Source: Oscillospiraceae bacterium (GTDB lineage: Bacteria; Bacillota; Clostridia; Oscillospirales; Ruminococcaceae). Taken from it: a DNA stretch of 35,214 nt. This document shows positions 23,050 through 31,371 of the stretch, piece by piece (position 1 is the stretch's first letter; each line of letters begins with the position of its first letter). Under the pieces are notes generated by a model, which was not told where the DNA came from, did not search any database, and saw nothing but the letters and a program-made list of their open reading frames with translations. Position numbers and translations under genes: made by a program. The stretch lies in the NCBI GenBank assembly GCA_024404875.1, contig JAKSPK010000026.1:1-35214 (forward strand), in the 5' to 3' direction.

Positions 23050-23320
23050 TATGAAGAAGTCAAGCACAGAATTGCCGCTGTCCACAGAGAGCTGGCGTTT
23101 GGTGAAAGCCGGTGTCATGCAGTGTTGTGTATCCCTTCTGAGCCGGAGCGCAGAAAAGGCATTCAAAGTAAGCGTTCCCGTGAGTCTGCGTGAATGAATA
23201 GGACTTGTTGGAGTCTGAAAGAGGTGTTACGCAATAGCGGCACAATTTGAGTGGTACCGCGGGTATTTAAAAAAATGCTCGTCTCAAAGAATCTTCTTTG
23301 GGACGAGTTTTTTATTTTAT
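23050..23320 (+). promoter_or_regulatory. T-box riboswitch leader
   Basis: The leader has the T-box hallmarks in order. The Stem I element AGAGAGC (23086-23092) leads into CTGGC, then TTTGGTGAAA, then GCCGG with the distal GGTG. A 3' specifier region around 23127-23145 reads GTGTATCCCTTCTGAGCCG. The T-box sequence GAGTGGTACCGCGGG is at 23249-23263, then the terminator. The best-placed specifier triplet by spacing to GAGCCG is ATC (23131-23133, isoleucine), but UAU, UUC and neighbouring registers cannot be excluded by eye. The TGGT of the T-box calls for a tRNA with discriminator A, which Ile, Val, Leu and Phe tRNAs usually have. Uncharged tRNA should stabilise the antiterminator and switch on the downstream HTH-cupin-AMP-ligase gene. 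Confidence 0.92.
23278..23313 (+). terminator. T-box regulated terminator
   Basis: A 13-bp stem (CTCGTCTCAAAGA / TCTTTGGGACGAG) with a 4-nt loop, followed by TTTTTT, 22 nt before the coding sequence. It is the off state of the T-box. Confidence 0.93.
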
Positions 23321-23335
23321 AAAAGGAGGATTATC

Positions 23336-25669
23336 ATGAACAATCAGGATAAGCTGCAAAAAGCCGAAATGAAAATCAAAGAGGTCGCTGAACGCATTGC
23401 GCGTCTTCGTGAGGATCTTGGCATTTCTGTTGAAGAAATGGCAGCTAGTACGGACTACTCGGTCGATGACTACAAGGCATTTGAAGCGGGCGAAAAGGAT
23501 TTCAGCTTCACTTTTATTTATAAATGTGCGAATGTGTTTCATGTGGAGATCGCGGATCTCATGGAGGGCAGCAGCCCGGAGCTGAAGGGCTACACCGTCA
23601 CCAGAAAGGGTGAAGGCGATCCGATCGTTCGCAGAGAGGGATTTGTCTATAACCGACTTGCTGCGAAATTCAAGAACAAGACTGTTGAGCCGTTTCATGT
23701 CGTGATCCCGTATTCCGAGGAAGCGCTCTCCAGACCGCTGCATCTCGCAAGCCACGCGGGGCAGGAAATGGATATCGTCGTCAAAGGCACGCTGCGTCAC
23801 ATTATCGGCTCGCATTCCGAAATCCTGCATGAGGGTGACTGCATCTATTATGACAGCTCGATCCCGCACGATGAGGTTGCGCTCGGCGGCGAGGATTGTG
23901 AGATCTATGCTTTTGTCATTGCACCGCATGGCAATGGCTTTTCCGAATACAAGGAGCATATCGTTGAGCATCATTCCACGAATGTCGATAAGGCAGGTCT
24001 GATACATCCGGTCGCGGAGAAATTTGTTGTCTGCGAGACGAATGAAGAGGGCATCCTTTCCGGCGTGAATTTCCGCGAGCAGGACAAGTTCAACTTCGCA
24101 TTCGATATCGTGGATGCTATGGCAGAGAAATGTCCGGATAAGACCGCAATGATCTATGTTGATGTCAACAAGAACGAGCGCCGCTTTACATTCAAGGATA
24201 TCAAACGCTATTCCTGCCAGACTGCGAATTATTTCAAATCGCTCGGCATCAAGCGCGGTGACCGCGTTATGCTGGTTCTGAAGCGTCACTATCAGTTCTG
24301 GTTCTCGATTCTTGCACTGCACCGCATCGGCGCGCTCGTTATCCCGGCCTCTAATATGCTGAAAAAGCATGATTTTGAGTACCGGTTCAATTCTGCGGAT
24401 GTTTCTGCGATCGTTTGCACAGCGGACGGCGATGTGGCAAATGAGGTCGATCTCGCAGCAGCAAACTGCCCGTCGCTGAAGACAAAGGTTATGGTCAATG
24501 GGCAGCGTGAGGGCTGGCATGATTTCAACGCAGAGCTTCCGGCATACAGCACGCATTATGAGCGCAGTGAGGATTCTCCCTGTGGCACAGATCCGATGCT
24601 GATCTTCTTCAGCTCCGGTACCTCCGGTAATCCGAAGCTCGTGCTGCACAGCTATCAGTATCCGCTCGGACACTATGTCACAGCGCGTTACTGGCAGAAT
24701 GCCGATCCGAACGGACTGCACTTCACGATTTCTGATACCGGCTGGGGCAAGGCACTTTGGGGTAAACTCTACGGCCAGTGGATGTGTGAAGCAGCCGTAT
24801 TTGTGTATGATTTCGACCGCTTCTCTGCTGATGATATTCTGCCGATGTTCAAGAAATACAGCATCACGAGCTTCTGTGCACCGCCGACCATGTACCGCTT
24901 CTTCATCAAGGAAGATCTTTCGAAATACGATCTTTCCTCGCTGAAGTATGTGTGCATCGCAGGTGAGGCTCTGAATCCGGAAGTGTTCTATCAGTTCCAG
25001 CGTGCGACCGGCATCAAGCTTATGGAGGGATTCGGCCAGACCGAAACCACGCTTACCATTGCGAATGTAGTTGGCATGGAGCCGAAGCCGGGCAGCATGG
25101 GCAGACCGAATCCGCAGTATGATGTGCAGGTTCTGCTTCCCGATGGAACACCGGCAGCAGTCGGTGAGACTGGCGAGATCTGCATTAAGCTGAAAGAGGA
25201 AGGCATTCCCGGATTGGCACTCTGCTACTACGGCGACGAGGAAACGACCGCTGAGACATGGCGCGACGGCTTCTATCATACCGGCGATACTGCCTGGGTG
25301 GATGAGGACGGCTATTACTGGTATGTCGGCCGTGTGGATGATGTTATTAAGTCTTCCGGCTACCGCATCGGACCGTTCGAGATCGAGAGCGTCCTGATGG
25401 AGCTGCCGTATGTGCTGGAATGCGCCGTGACCGGTGTGCCGGATCCGATCCGCGGACAGGTCGTCAAGGCGACGATCGTCCTGACAAAGGGTACGGTTCC
25501 TTCTGATGAGCTGGTCAAGGAGATTCAGGAATATGTCAAGAAAGGCACTGCACCGTATAAGTATCCGCGTGTTGTGGAATTTATCAACGAGTTGCCGAAG
25601 ACGGTTGGCAGCGGCAAGATTCGCCGCGCAGCGATCCGCGAAATGGACAAGGCAAAGTACACCAACTAA
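23336..25669 (+). CDS. HTH-cupin-acyl-CoA synthetase fusion protein
   Basis: A 777-aa three-part protein. Residues ~12-75 are an XRE-type helix-turn-helix (ARLREDLGISVEEMAASTDY). About 100-190 is a cupin_2 domain (PLHLASHAGQEMDIVVKGTL, EGDCIYYDSSIPH). About 230-777 is a complete adenylate-forming synthetase most like acetyl/medium-chain acyl-CoA synthetases: FFSSGTSGNPK at 424-434, GFGQTET, YHTGDTAW, YVGRVDDVIKSSGYRIG, and the catalytic K761 in GSGKIRR. It should activate a carboxylic acid to its acyl-CoA. The N-terminal half resembles stand-alone XRE-cupin regulators. AAAGGAGG lies 7 nt before the ATG. Expression is controlled by a T-box, so it is induced by shortage of one amino acid. Activation of a branched-chain or aryl acid for amino acid synthesis is the favoured inference. 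Confidence 0.92.
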   Translation: MNNQDKLQKAEMKIKEVAERIARLREDLGISVEEMAASTDYSVDDYKAFEAGEKDFSFTFIYKCANVFHVEIADLMEGSSPELKGYTVTRKGEGDPIVRREGFVYNRLAAKFKNKTVEPFHVVIPYSEEALSRPLHLASHAGQEMDIVVKGTLRHIIGSHSEILHEGDCIYYDSSIPHDEVALGGEDCEIYAFVIAPHGNGFSEYKEHIVEHHSTNVDKAGLIHPVAEKFVVCETNEEGILSGVNFREQDKFNFAFDIVDAMAEKCPDKTAMIYVDVNKNERRFTFKDIKRYSCQTANYFKSLGIKRGDRVMLVLKRHYQFWFSILALHRIGALVIPASNMLKKHDFEYRFNSADVSAIVCTADGDVANEVDLAAANCPSLKTKVMVNGQREGWHDFNAELPAYSTHYERSEDSPCGTDPMLIFFSSGTSGNPKLVLHSYQYPLGHYVTARYWQNADPNGLHFTISDTGWGKALWGKLYGQWMCEAAVFVYDFDRFSADDILPMFKKYSITSFCAPPTMYRFFIKEDLSKYDLSSLKYVCIAGEALNPEVFYQFQRATGIKLMEGFGQTETTLTIANVVGMEPKPGSMGRPNPQYDVQVLLPDGTPAAVGETGEICIKLKEEGIPGLALCYYGDEETTAETWRDGFYHTGDTAWVDEDGYYWYVGRVDDVIKSSGYRIGPFEIESVLMELPYVLECAVTGVPDPIRGQVVKATIVLTKGTVPSDELVKEIQEYVKKGTAPYKYPRVVEFINELPKTVGSGKIRRAAIREMDKAKYTN

Positions 25670-25682
25670 GTGAAGAAAAACG

Positions 25683-25715
25683 AACGCCCCTGATTTGAAA
25701 TCAGGGGCGTTTTTG
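25683..25715. terminator. Bidirectional terminator between convergent genes
   Basis: AACGCCCCTGA / TCAGGGGCGTT stem with T run on the plus strand and an A-rich left flank. It lies 14 bp after the synthetase stop and just beyond the end of the convergent pseudokinase gene. Confidence 0.88.
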
Positions 25716-25717
25716 TG

Positions 25718-28051
25718 TTAACCTTCCTCAGTTGGTGTTGATGGATCCGGATTTGCAGGAGGAGGATCCGGTACTGATGCAGGCGGCGGATCCGGTGTGA
25801 CAGGCGGATCGGTCTGCGGTTGAGGCGGTTCAGTCTGTTTCTGTGTGACAGGCGGCTGTGTTTCGGTCACGATCTCTTTCGCCGTTGTCTTAGTTGTCAG
25901 CGAAGCAGTCGAAACACCAGTCGAGAGCCAAGGCAAAGACTGTGTGGTTTCGGTCTGACTGCTAATCGCAATCGTGCTGTAGACCGGATTGTAGGCGTAA
26001 TAAACGATGATCTGATAATCGTCGAGCGCATCAATGATCTTGCCGACCTCTGGCTCGACACCGCAGACATAGCCATTCTTATAGTCGTAATTTACGGTTG
26101 CGACATACTTGACGACCTGATTCTTGCCGTTGCTGGCGACCTTTGTCTGTGCAGGCGCAGTTGTGACAGAGGGCATGATGCCGCTCAGGTTCGGGTTCAT
26201 AGCGCCTTCGCCCATGTTGTTATTGCCGCCGCCGTTGATCGCGGGAACCAGTCCCATGTCTTCCAGCGTTTTGAGGTATTTCGGAAGCTTGAGTCCCTTG
26301 AATTGAGGGATCGAGATGATCGACGGGCCGAGGCTGACCTTGACGCGCATTGAGCTGCCGGAAATAAACTCTGTGCCCTTTTCAAATTCCTGCCAGAAGA
26401 TCTGATCTTTGACATAAACATCGCTGAACTCATATTCCGGTTCCAGCTCCAGCCAGCCGGCGAATTCATCACGCTTGATGGTGAAATTCATGCCGACAAG
26501 CTCTGGAATTTCGGAATCCGGACGAAGCTCAATACCGGATTCGTCTGTCTGGACCGGCACGACATTGTCGGTCACAGAGGATTTGTCATCGCGGTGGAAA
26601 AGCGTATTGCTTCCGGCGCTGAGTCCCCAGACACGCATAAAAGCCCAGATGACGATCGCAACAATAATGAAGAATAGGAATGCGATGAAGATCGGTGCGC
26701 GAATTCGCTCGAAGACGCTGATTTCTTCTTCCTGAACCGCTGCGGCACGGGTGCCGGCGGAACGACGGCGTGCCGGATCAGCATCCGGACGCGGGCGCTG
26801 AGCATTCGTGCCCTGCGGCGGACGGCGGCGCATATTCTGCGGTTGCTGACCGTTTTGCGGCCGCTGACCGTTCTGTGGACGGCGCTGACCGTTTGGGCCC
26901 TGCGGCGGACGGCGCTGACCATTCTGCGGAGGCTGCTTTCCATTCTGTGTCCGGCGCTGCGGATTGGCCTGCCGCTCGGTGCGATTTTCGGGCGTAATCG
27001 GCATTTTGCCGCTGGTATGCGTTTCGTAGACCGCAGTGTCACCCTTTGCATGACGCGGGGCACCTGCGCTGACACCTGCCGTTTCATTCGGCTCTGTTAC
27101 CTCGTCAAACAGCAATGTGACAAGATCGGTGATTGTGCGGACACGGGTGCTGCTGTCAAGACGGAGACCTTGCAGGATTCCCTCTGAGACAGATTCCGGG
27201 ATTTGCGGATTGACCTCATTCGGGGGCGCAATGTTATCATAATCCTGACGGGAAACGGCATCCGGCGTGCGGCTGCCAGTCAGGATGCGGTACAGCACAG
27301 AGCTGATGCCGTAGACATCCGTCCATGTGCCCTGCTGCTTATCTGCGTAATACTGCTCCGGTGCTGCATAGCCGTCGAACAGTTCGGCGTCCAGCTCGGT
27401 ATCATTCGTGCGGACTGCGGAGATGCAGAAATCGGTCAGCTTGATTTCGCCCTTATCCGTGACAAAGATCGTTTCCGGGCTGAGACCGCGGTGCAGTACG
27501 CCTGCATTATGGAGCAGACTGAGCGTCGTAAAAAGCGGCGGGAAGATTCTCCGTACAACATTCCAGCTCAGCTCTCCAGCATTTTCTCGGAGATATTCGA
27601 GCAGCGTTCCGCCCTCCAGATACTCATAAACTGCATAGGTGGTATTGTTTTCGGAGAACATATCCAATGCGGGATTGAGATGGCTCAGGTTGCGCAGCCG
27701 CGCGAGCGCTTTGTTCAGCTCAGTGTATTCGGCCATGAGCGCCTTATATTGCGCCAGATGGTCATATTTAACATCAATGGTCGGTTCGTTCGGAACACGG
27801 CTGCAAAGCTGCTCCGGAAAATATTCACGGATCAAAAGTTTACAGTCCACGGATGTGTCATAGCCGATATAGGTTACGCCCTCACCGTTGGCGCTGAGTT
27901 CCCTACCGATCAGATAACGCCCGTGCAGAATCGTACCCTGCCGCAGGTAGTTGGACAGCGAGGGGGTACTGCTGTCATATCCGCAATGCGGACAGACCTT
28001 CGCCTCGCCGAGCGGTTCCATGCAGCCAAAGCAGAGTCTGAGATCGCTCAT
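25718..28051 (-). CDS. Zinc-ribbon / Ser-Thr pseudokinase / PASTA-like membrane protein
   Basis: A 777-aa bitopic protein. A zinc ribbon (C7, C10, C20, C23) is followed by a kinase fold at about 41-300. Catalytic positions are altered. The VAIK lysine is R75 (LLIREYFPE). HRD-x-SPDN is HRGLSPET, so G189 replaces the catalytic Asp and T194 the Asn. DFG is DFC (207-209). The glycine-rich loop, the AAPEQY motif and D245 remain, so a folded pseudokinase is likely. A Gln/Arg/Pro-rich low-complexity segment (about 330-440) leads to one membrane helix (about 454-478), an extracellular part with one or two PASTA-like repeats (IPELVGMNF, IPQFKGLKL) and a Pro/Thr-rich tail. AAGGAG precedes the ATG. It has its own promoter and is probably a cell-wall sensor or scaffold. 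Confidence 0.85.
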   Translation of the reverse strand: MSDLRLCFGCMEPLGEAKVCPHCGYDSSTPSLSNYLRQGTILHGRYLIGRELSANGEGVTYIGYDTSVDCKLLIREYFPEQLCSRVPNEPTIDVKYDHLAQYKALMAEYTELNKALARLRNLSHLNPALDMFSENNTTYAVYEYLEGGTLLEYLRENAGELSWNVVRRIFPPLFTTLSLLHNAGVLHRGLSPETIFVTDKGEIKLTDFCISAVRTNDTELDAELFDGYAAPEQYYADKQQGTWTDVYGISSVLYRILTGSRTPDAVSRQDYDNIAPPNEVNPQIPESVSEGILQGLRLDSSTRVRTITDLVTLLFDEVTEPNETAGVSAGAPRHAKGDTAVYETHTSGKMPITPENRTERQANPQRRTQNGKQPPQNGQRRPPQGPNGQRRPQNGQRPQNGQQPQNMRRRPPQGTNAQRPRPDADPARRRSAGTRAAAVQEEEISVFERIRAPIFIAFLFFIIVAIVIWAFMRVWGLSAGSNTLFHRDDKSSVTDNVVPVQTDESGIELRPDSEIPELVGMNFTIKRDEFAGWLELEPEYEFSDVYVKDQIFWQEFEKGTEFISGSSMRVKVSLGPSIISIPQFKGLKLPKYLKTLEDMGLVPAINGGGNNNMGEGAMNPNLSGIMPSVTTAPAQTKVASNGKNQVVKYVATVNYDYKNGYVCGVEPEVGKIIDALDDYQIIVYYAYNPVYSTIAISSQTETTQSLPWLSTGVSTASLTTKTTAKEIVTETQPPVTQKQTEPPQPQTDPPVTPDPPPASVPDPPPANPDPSTPTEEG

Positions 28052-28127
28052 TGCTTAATACTCCTTCCAGAACCGCGCAGATCTGCCGGATCGGGGCAGC
28101 CGCGCAGTTAGATGATGCTTCAGTATC

Positions 28128-28156
28128 ATTTTATCAGGAATTCGCCGGATTGTCAA
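28128..28156 (-). promoter_or_regulatory. Promoter of the pseudokinase gene
   Basis: Minus strand -35 TTGACA (28156-28151), 17-bp spacer, -10 TAAAAT (28133-28128). The resulting leader of ~70 nt contains a direct repeat of CTGCGCGG and a small CTGCC/GGCAG hairpin. The rest of the 211-bp spacer holds nothing I can identify. Confidence 0.87.
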
Positions 28157-28262
28157 TCGTTTTGTTGGGATTGCACCGAATTGCTCACAATTTGTAGTCT
28201 TTCTGTAATATCTTTCGGCGCAACAGACAAAAAACGAATTCTGCCCGACTAGACTTTATACA

Positions 28263-29069
28263 TTACAGCTCCGGGCTGGCGAGCAGTGTTCCAATATAAT
28301 TGCGGCGGGTATCCGAAATGCTCTTCAGCTTGCCGGATTCATCCCAGACAGCCGTGATGACATAGGATACAATCTCTTCGGAATCGCCGTCCTCATAGCA
28401 ATAGCGGTATTCGCGCAGCTCAGTCTTGCCTTCAAGATACTGGATGCGATATGGAACGAGGTCAAGCTGTTCCTGCACGCGATCCGGTGCGGCACCGACA
28501 TCGACGAGATTCGGATCAAGGTAGGATTTGCGCACGGTTCCGAAGATGTTTTTTTCCAGCAGCGCATAATTATAATATGTGACATTTGTCAGCTCATCTA
28601 CATCCGTATTGCAGAAGATCGCCCATTCCGGGAGCTTGACACCCTGGATCCGACAGGTTTTGGCGCTTTCAGCCATGCCCTGATAGGAGGCATAGAGTTT
28701 ATTGAGCGTGGAGAAGTGCGAGGAATCGGCGAGCGAAACTCCGGCATTCTTGGCCGCCGAGCTGACGGGCTGACCGATATTTTCCGAGAGCTTCAGCGCA
28801 TAGCGTGCACCGTCATTTTTCCGCAGCCGCACGATGATCGCGATGACAAGCGCGAGTATGAGGACCGCGGCCGCTCCGGCAGCAATCAGAATGCGGTTTC
28901 TTTGGATATTGCGTCGGCCGCGATTGTTTTTTTGCTTGCCGTTGCGTTTTTTGCGCGGCTGCTCCGGTTCCAGAACCTCAAAGGGATTATTCGGCTCTGC
29001 GCCGTCGGCAAGACCTTCGTTGAAGTATCCTTCCATTGTGAGATCGTCTCTCTGTTCCTGATCTGCCAT
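28263..29069 (-). CDS. Single-pass membrane protein, unknown
   Basis: A 268-aa protein I do not recognise. The first ~40 residues are acidic and end in a strongly basic patch (RKKRNGKQKNNRGRRNIQRN), which by the positive-inside rule keeps the N-terminus in the cytoplasm. One membrane helix (ILIAAGAAAVLILALVIAII, about 60-80) is followed by a ~185-aa extracellular domain with two Cys (KTCRIQG, IFCNTDVD) that could pair, and a tail YCYEDGDSEEIVSYVITAVW. GAAAGGATG precedes the ATG. The gene lies 19 bp after the YnbB-type enzyme and 211 bp before the pseudokinase, which shares its N-in, single-pass topology. A joint role at the cell surface is possible but unproven. Confidence 0.75.
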   Translation of the reverse strand: MADQEQRDDLTMEGYFNEGLADGAEPNNPFEVLEPEQPRKKRNGKQKNNRGRRNIQRNRILIAAGAAAVLILALVIAIIVRLRKNDGARYALKLSENIGQPVSSAAKNAGVSLADSSHFSTLNKLYASYQGMAESAKTCRIQGVKLPEWAIFCNTDVDELTNVTYYNYALLEKNIFGTVRKSYLDPNLVDVGAAPDRVQEQLDLVPYRIQYLEGKTELREYRYCYEDGDSEEIVSYVITAVWDESGKLKSISDTRRNYIGTLLASPEL

Positions 29070-29088
29070 GATTCATACATCCTTTCGT

Positions 29089-30354
29089 TTACAGTTGAAT
29101 GAGACCGCGTTCGAGCAGCTTTTGTGCGGCGGTCAGAATGCCGAGCTTGCCGCTTCCGTAGGTGATTCCTCCCTGCAAATAGACGGCATACGGTTCTCGC
29201 ATCGGGCCGTCTGCGGAAAGCTCTATGGATGCGCCGCCGGTAAATGTGCCGGCCGCCATAATGACTTTGCTTTCATAGCCGGGCATATCCCATGCTTCCG
29301 GCGTGACATACGAATCGACCGGGGAACCAGCCTGAATGCCTGCGCAGAATGCCTCCATAGCGGTGGGCGAACGGAGTTCGAGCACTGTAATGATATCGCC
29401 TGCTGTTGCACCGGGAGCGGGGAGACACTCAAAGCCGAGCGATCGGAACAGCGAAGCCGCAAATGCGCCGGTCTTGCGTGCGTTTGCAACGACCTCCGGC
29501 GCCATGAAAAGGCCGAGATACATCGGGCGGCACTGATTCAGCGAGCAGCCGACCTCTCTGCCCATACCGGCACAGGTCAGGCGGCAGGCACAAAGCTCAA
29601 CAAGATCATGCTTTCCGGCGATGTAGCCGCCGGTCTCGGCGATGCCGCCGCCGGGATTCTTGATGAGCGAGCCGATAATGAGATCGGCGCCGACATCGGT
29701 CGGCTCGTCGTATTCGACAAATTCGCCGTAGCAGTTATCGACCATGATGACTGCATCGGGATTGGTGCTGCGTGTCAGCTCCACGATCTTTCCGATATCT
29801 TCGACGGTCAGTGCAGGCCGGAGCGAATATCCGCGGGAACGCTGCAAATACACGACCTTTGCGCCGCGGACGGCTTCGGGGATCGCATCGAAATCCGGCC
29901 TGCCCTCTGCGGTGAGATTCAGCTGGCCATAGGAGATGCCGAATTCCCTGAGGGAACCGTTTCCGCTGCCGCGGATGCCGATGACCTCCTCAAGCGTATC
30001 ATAGGGGCCGCCGGTGACGGAGACCATTTTGTCGCCGGTGCGCAGAACGCCGAACAGTGCCGTCGAGAGCGCGTGGGTGCCGGAAACGAAATGATGCCGC
30101 ACGAGTGCGTCCTCTGCGTGAAAGACCTCTGCCCAGACCTTGTCGAGCTTATCGCGGCCGATATCGTCATAGCCGTAGCCGTTTGCACCGGCGAAGCAGG
30201 CCGCTGAGATCTGCTGTGACTGAAATGCCCGCAGTACCTTTGCGGTGCCGTGCTGGGAGATACGATCGATCTCCTCAAACTGCGGCCTTGCATTTTTTTC
30301 CGCTGCTGCTGCCGCCGCAAGCAGCTTTTCATCGAATGAAAATACTGAATTCAT
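29089..30354 (-). CDS. YnbB-type PLP enzyme (methionine gamma-lyase family, 'aluminium resistance' group)
   Basis: A 421-aa cytosolic fold-type I PLP enzyme. It matches the Met_gamma_lyase/YnbB family over its length: GYGYDDIGRDKL near 60-70, the cofactor-binding SGTHALSTALFG, SVTGGPYDTLEEVIG, D206 in MVDNCYGEFVE that should contact the PLP ring nitrogen, and the Schiff-base lysine K232 in GSLIKNPGGG. The C-terminal FTGGASIELSADGPMR stretch is also typical. True activity of this family is poorly defined; older annotations call it an aluminium resistance protein or carbon-sulphur lyase. It starts at ATG 30354 with AGAGGT upstream. It sits 220 bp beyond the GNAT gene and may be read from the same promoter. 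Confidence 0.9.
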   Translation of the reverse strand: MNSVFSFDEKLLAAAAAAEKNARPQFEEIDRISQHGTAKVLRAFQSQQISAACFAGANGYGYDDIGRDKLDKVWAEVFHAEDALVRHHFVSGTHALSTALFGVLRTGDKMVSVTGGPYDTLEEVIGIRGSGNGSLREFGISYGQLNLTAEGRPDFDAIPEAVRGAKVVYLQRSRGYSLRPALTVEDIGKIVELTRSTNPDAVIMVDNCYGEFVEYDEPTDVGADLIIGSLIKNPGGGIAETGGYIAGKHDLVELCACRLTCAGMGREVGCSLNQCRPMYLGLFMAPEVVANARKTGAFAASLFRSLGFECLPAPGATAGDIITVLELRSPTAMEAFCAGIQAGSPVDSYVTPEAWDMPGYESKVIMAAGTFTGGASIELSADGPMREPYAVYLQGGITYGSGKLGILTAAQKLLERGLIQL

Positions 30355-30391
30355 TGCTGTACCTCTGATATTTTCTGCACATTCAGCGCGT

Positions 30392-30565
30392 GTGATAATA
30401 AAAGAAATCGGAAGCCTGATGTTTTCTTCCAGTGAAAATGCGTTTGGTCAGGTCTCGTTTATGGATGAGAAGGCAGTCGCCGGACCGATCGCTATTTCGG
30501 TTGAAGACGATGCATTGTTCTTCGTCATGTGCGGGGATCACGACAGAAAGGGCGATCCTTTCTGA
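30392..30565 (+). CDS. Possible 57-aa ORF or gene remnant
   Basis: In the 219-bp spacer between two minus-strand genes, a plus-strand frame starting at GTG encodes a plausible protein-like tail (FMDEKAVAGPIAISVEDD, FFVMCGDHDRKGDPF). It has no good ribosome site. A hairpin (CAGAAAGG / CCTTTCTG, 30543-30563) overlaps its end. It may be a remnant of a longer gene or chance. Confidence 0.2.
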   Translation: MIIKEIGSLMFSSSENAFGQVSFMDEKAVAGPIAISVEDDALFFVMCGDHDRKGDPF

Positions 30566-30573
30566 CTGATTTA

Positions 30574-31371
30574 TTATAGGATACCTTTTCCGCCGTCAAG
30601 CTCTGCATCGTGAAGGCGTTCCCAGACGAATTCGGATTCGATCAGCGTGAAGCCGATCTCCTCATAGAAGCTTTTGCGGATATCCAGCGCATAAAGGATG
30701 CCGGTTTTTCCGCGGGCTTCGAGATCATTCGCGATCCAGTGCAGGAAATCCCGTGCATAGCCTTTGCCGCGTGCAGCGACTTTTGTTGCAACCTGTCCGA
30801 TCAGAACCTGATCGCCGTAGTCGTAAATGGCCGTTGCAGCGGTGACACCATAATAGGTATAGCACTGCCGCAGGCCGCGCCGCACCATATGCGAGGTATC
30901 CGTCAGCCAGATATCGTATGCGATCAGATTCGGGAACCCTTCAGAGAGGATTTGATACACATCATCGAGCTTCGGGGCGCGGTTGACCTGTTCCGGATCA
31001 AAGACCGGAGAGATGTCACCCGGCTCCAGCCGGAATACCGAGCGGTGAAGCCTCTGATAATTCGAAAGGACGAGATTGTTCAGAAGTGACTGTGCGCCCT
31101 CAATACGGAACGGCTGGTGCATATTGATAAAGATGGAAAGCTCTGCGGCAGCCTCGCCATCATCGGAAAAATCCGCCTGAGAGCTGATGAGCAGAGTGCT
31201 GTTTTGCAGCATCATCCATGCAGTCTTGTCATGGGAGCGGAGCCGGAAGAAACGGCAGAAGCTGTATTTCGTGCCGTAGGCAACCATATTGCAGAGGATC
31301 TTGCGTCCGTAATGGCAAACGGCAAGCGATCTGCGCTCCAGTTCGGCAGCGCGTTTGAGCTCTGTTATCAT
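30574..31371 (-). CDS. GNAT-family N-acetyltransferase
   Basis: A 265-aa protein whose C-terminal ~130 residues form a GNAT domain. The acetyl-CoA-binding motif A is in QVATKVAARGKGYARDFLHWI, with R-G-K-G-Y-A fitting the Q/RxxGxG/A consensus. A late FYEEIGFTLIESEF matches motif B. The N-terminal ~130 residues are less typical and may be a second, degenerate GNAT-like half. The substrate is unknown. Its ATG overlaps the stop of the upstream M42 peptidase by 4 bp (ATGA), making it the third gene of a coupled operon, which hints at a role in peptide or amino acid metabolism. Confidence 0.85.
   Translation of the reverse strand: MITELKRAAELERRSLAVCHYGRKILCNMVAYGTKYSFCRFFRLRSHDKTAWMMLQNSTLLISSQADFSDDGEAAAELSIFINMHQPFRIEGAQSLLNNLVLSNYQRLHRSVFRLEPGDISPVFDPEQVNRAPKLDDVYQILSEGFPNLIAYDIWLTDTSHMVRRGLRQCYTYYGVTAATAIYDYGDQVLIGQVATKVAARGKGYARDFLHWIANDLEARGKTGILYALDIRKSFYEEIGFTLIESEFVWERLHDAELDGGKGIL

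Noticed and set aside
23312-25279. 655-codon minus-strand open frame opposite the HTH-cupin-synthetase
   Set aside because: It would start inside the synthetase and end inside the T-box terminator region; no ribosome site or family match.
28090-28160. Possible riboswitch in the pseudokinase leader
   Set aside because: Only a small hairpin and an 8-bp direct repeat are present in a ~70-nt leader; no conserved core or terminator.
30543-30563. Terminator after the GNAT gene
   Set aside because: The hairpin is good (CAGAAAGG / CCTTTCTG) but no T run follows on the minus strand, so read-through into the YnbB-type gene is likely.
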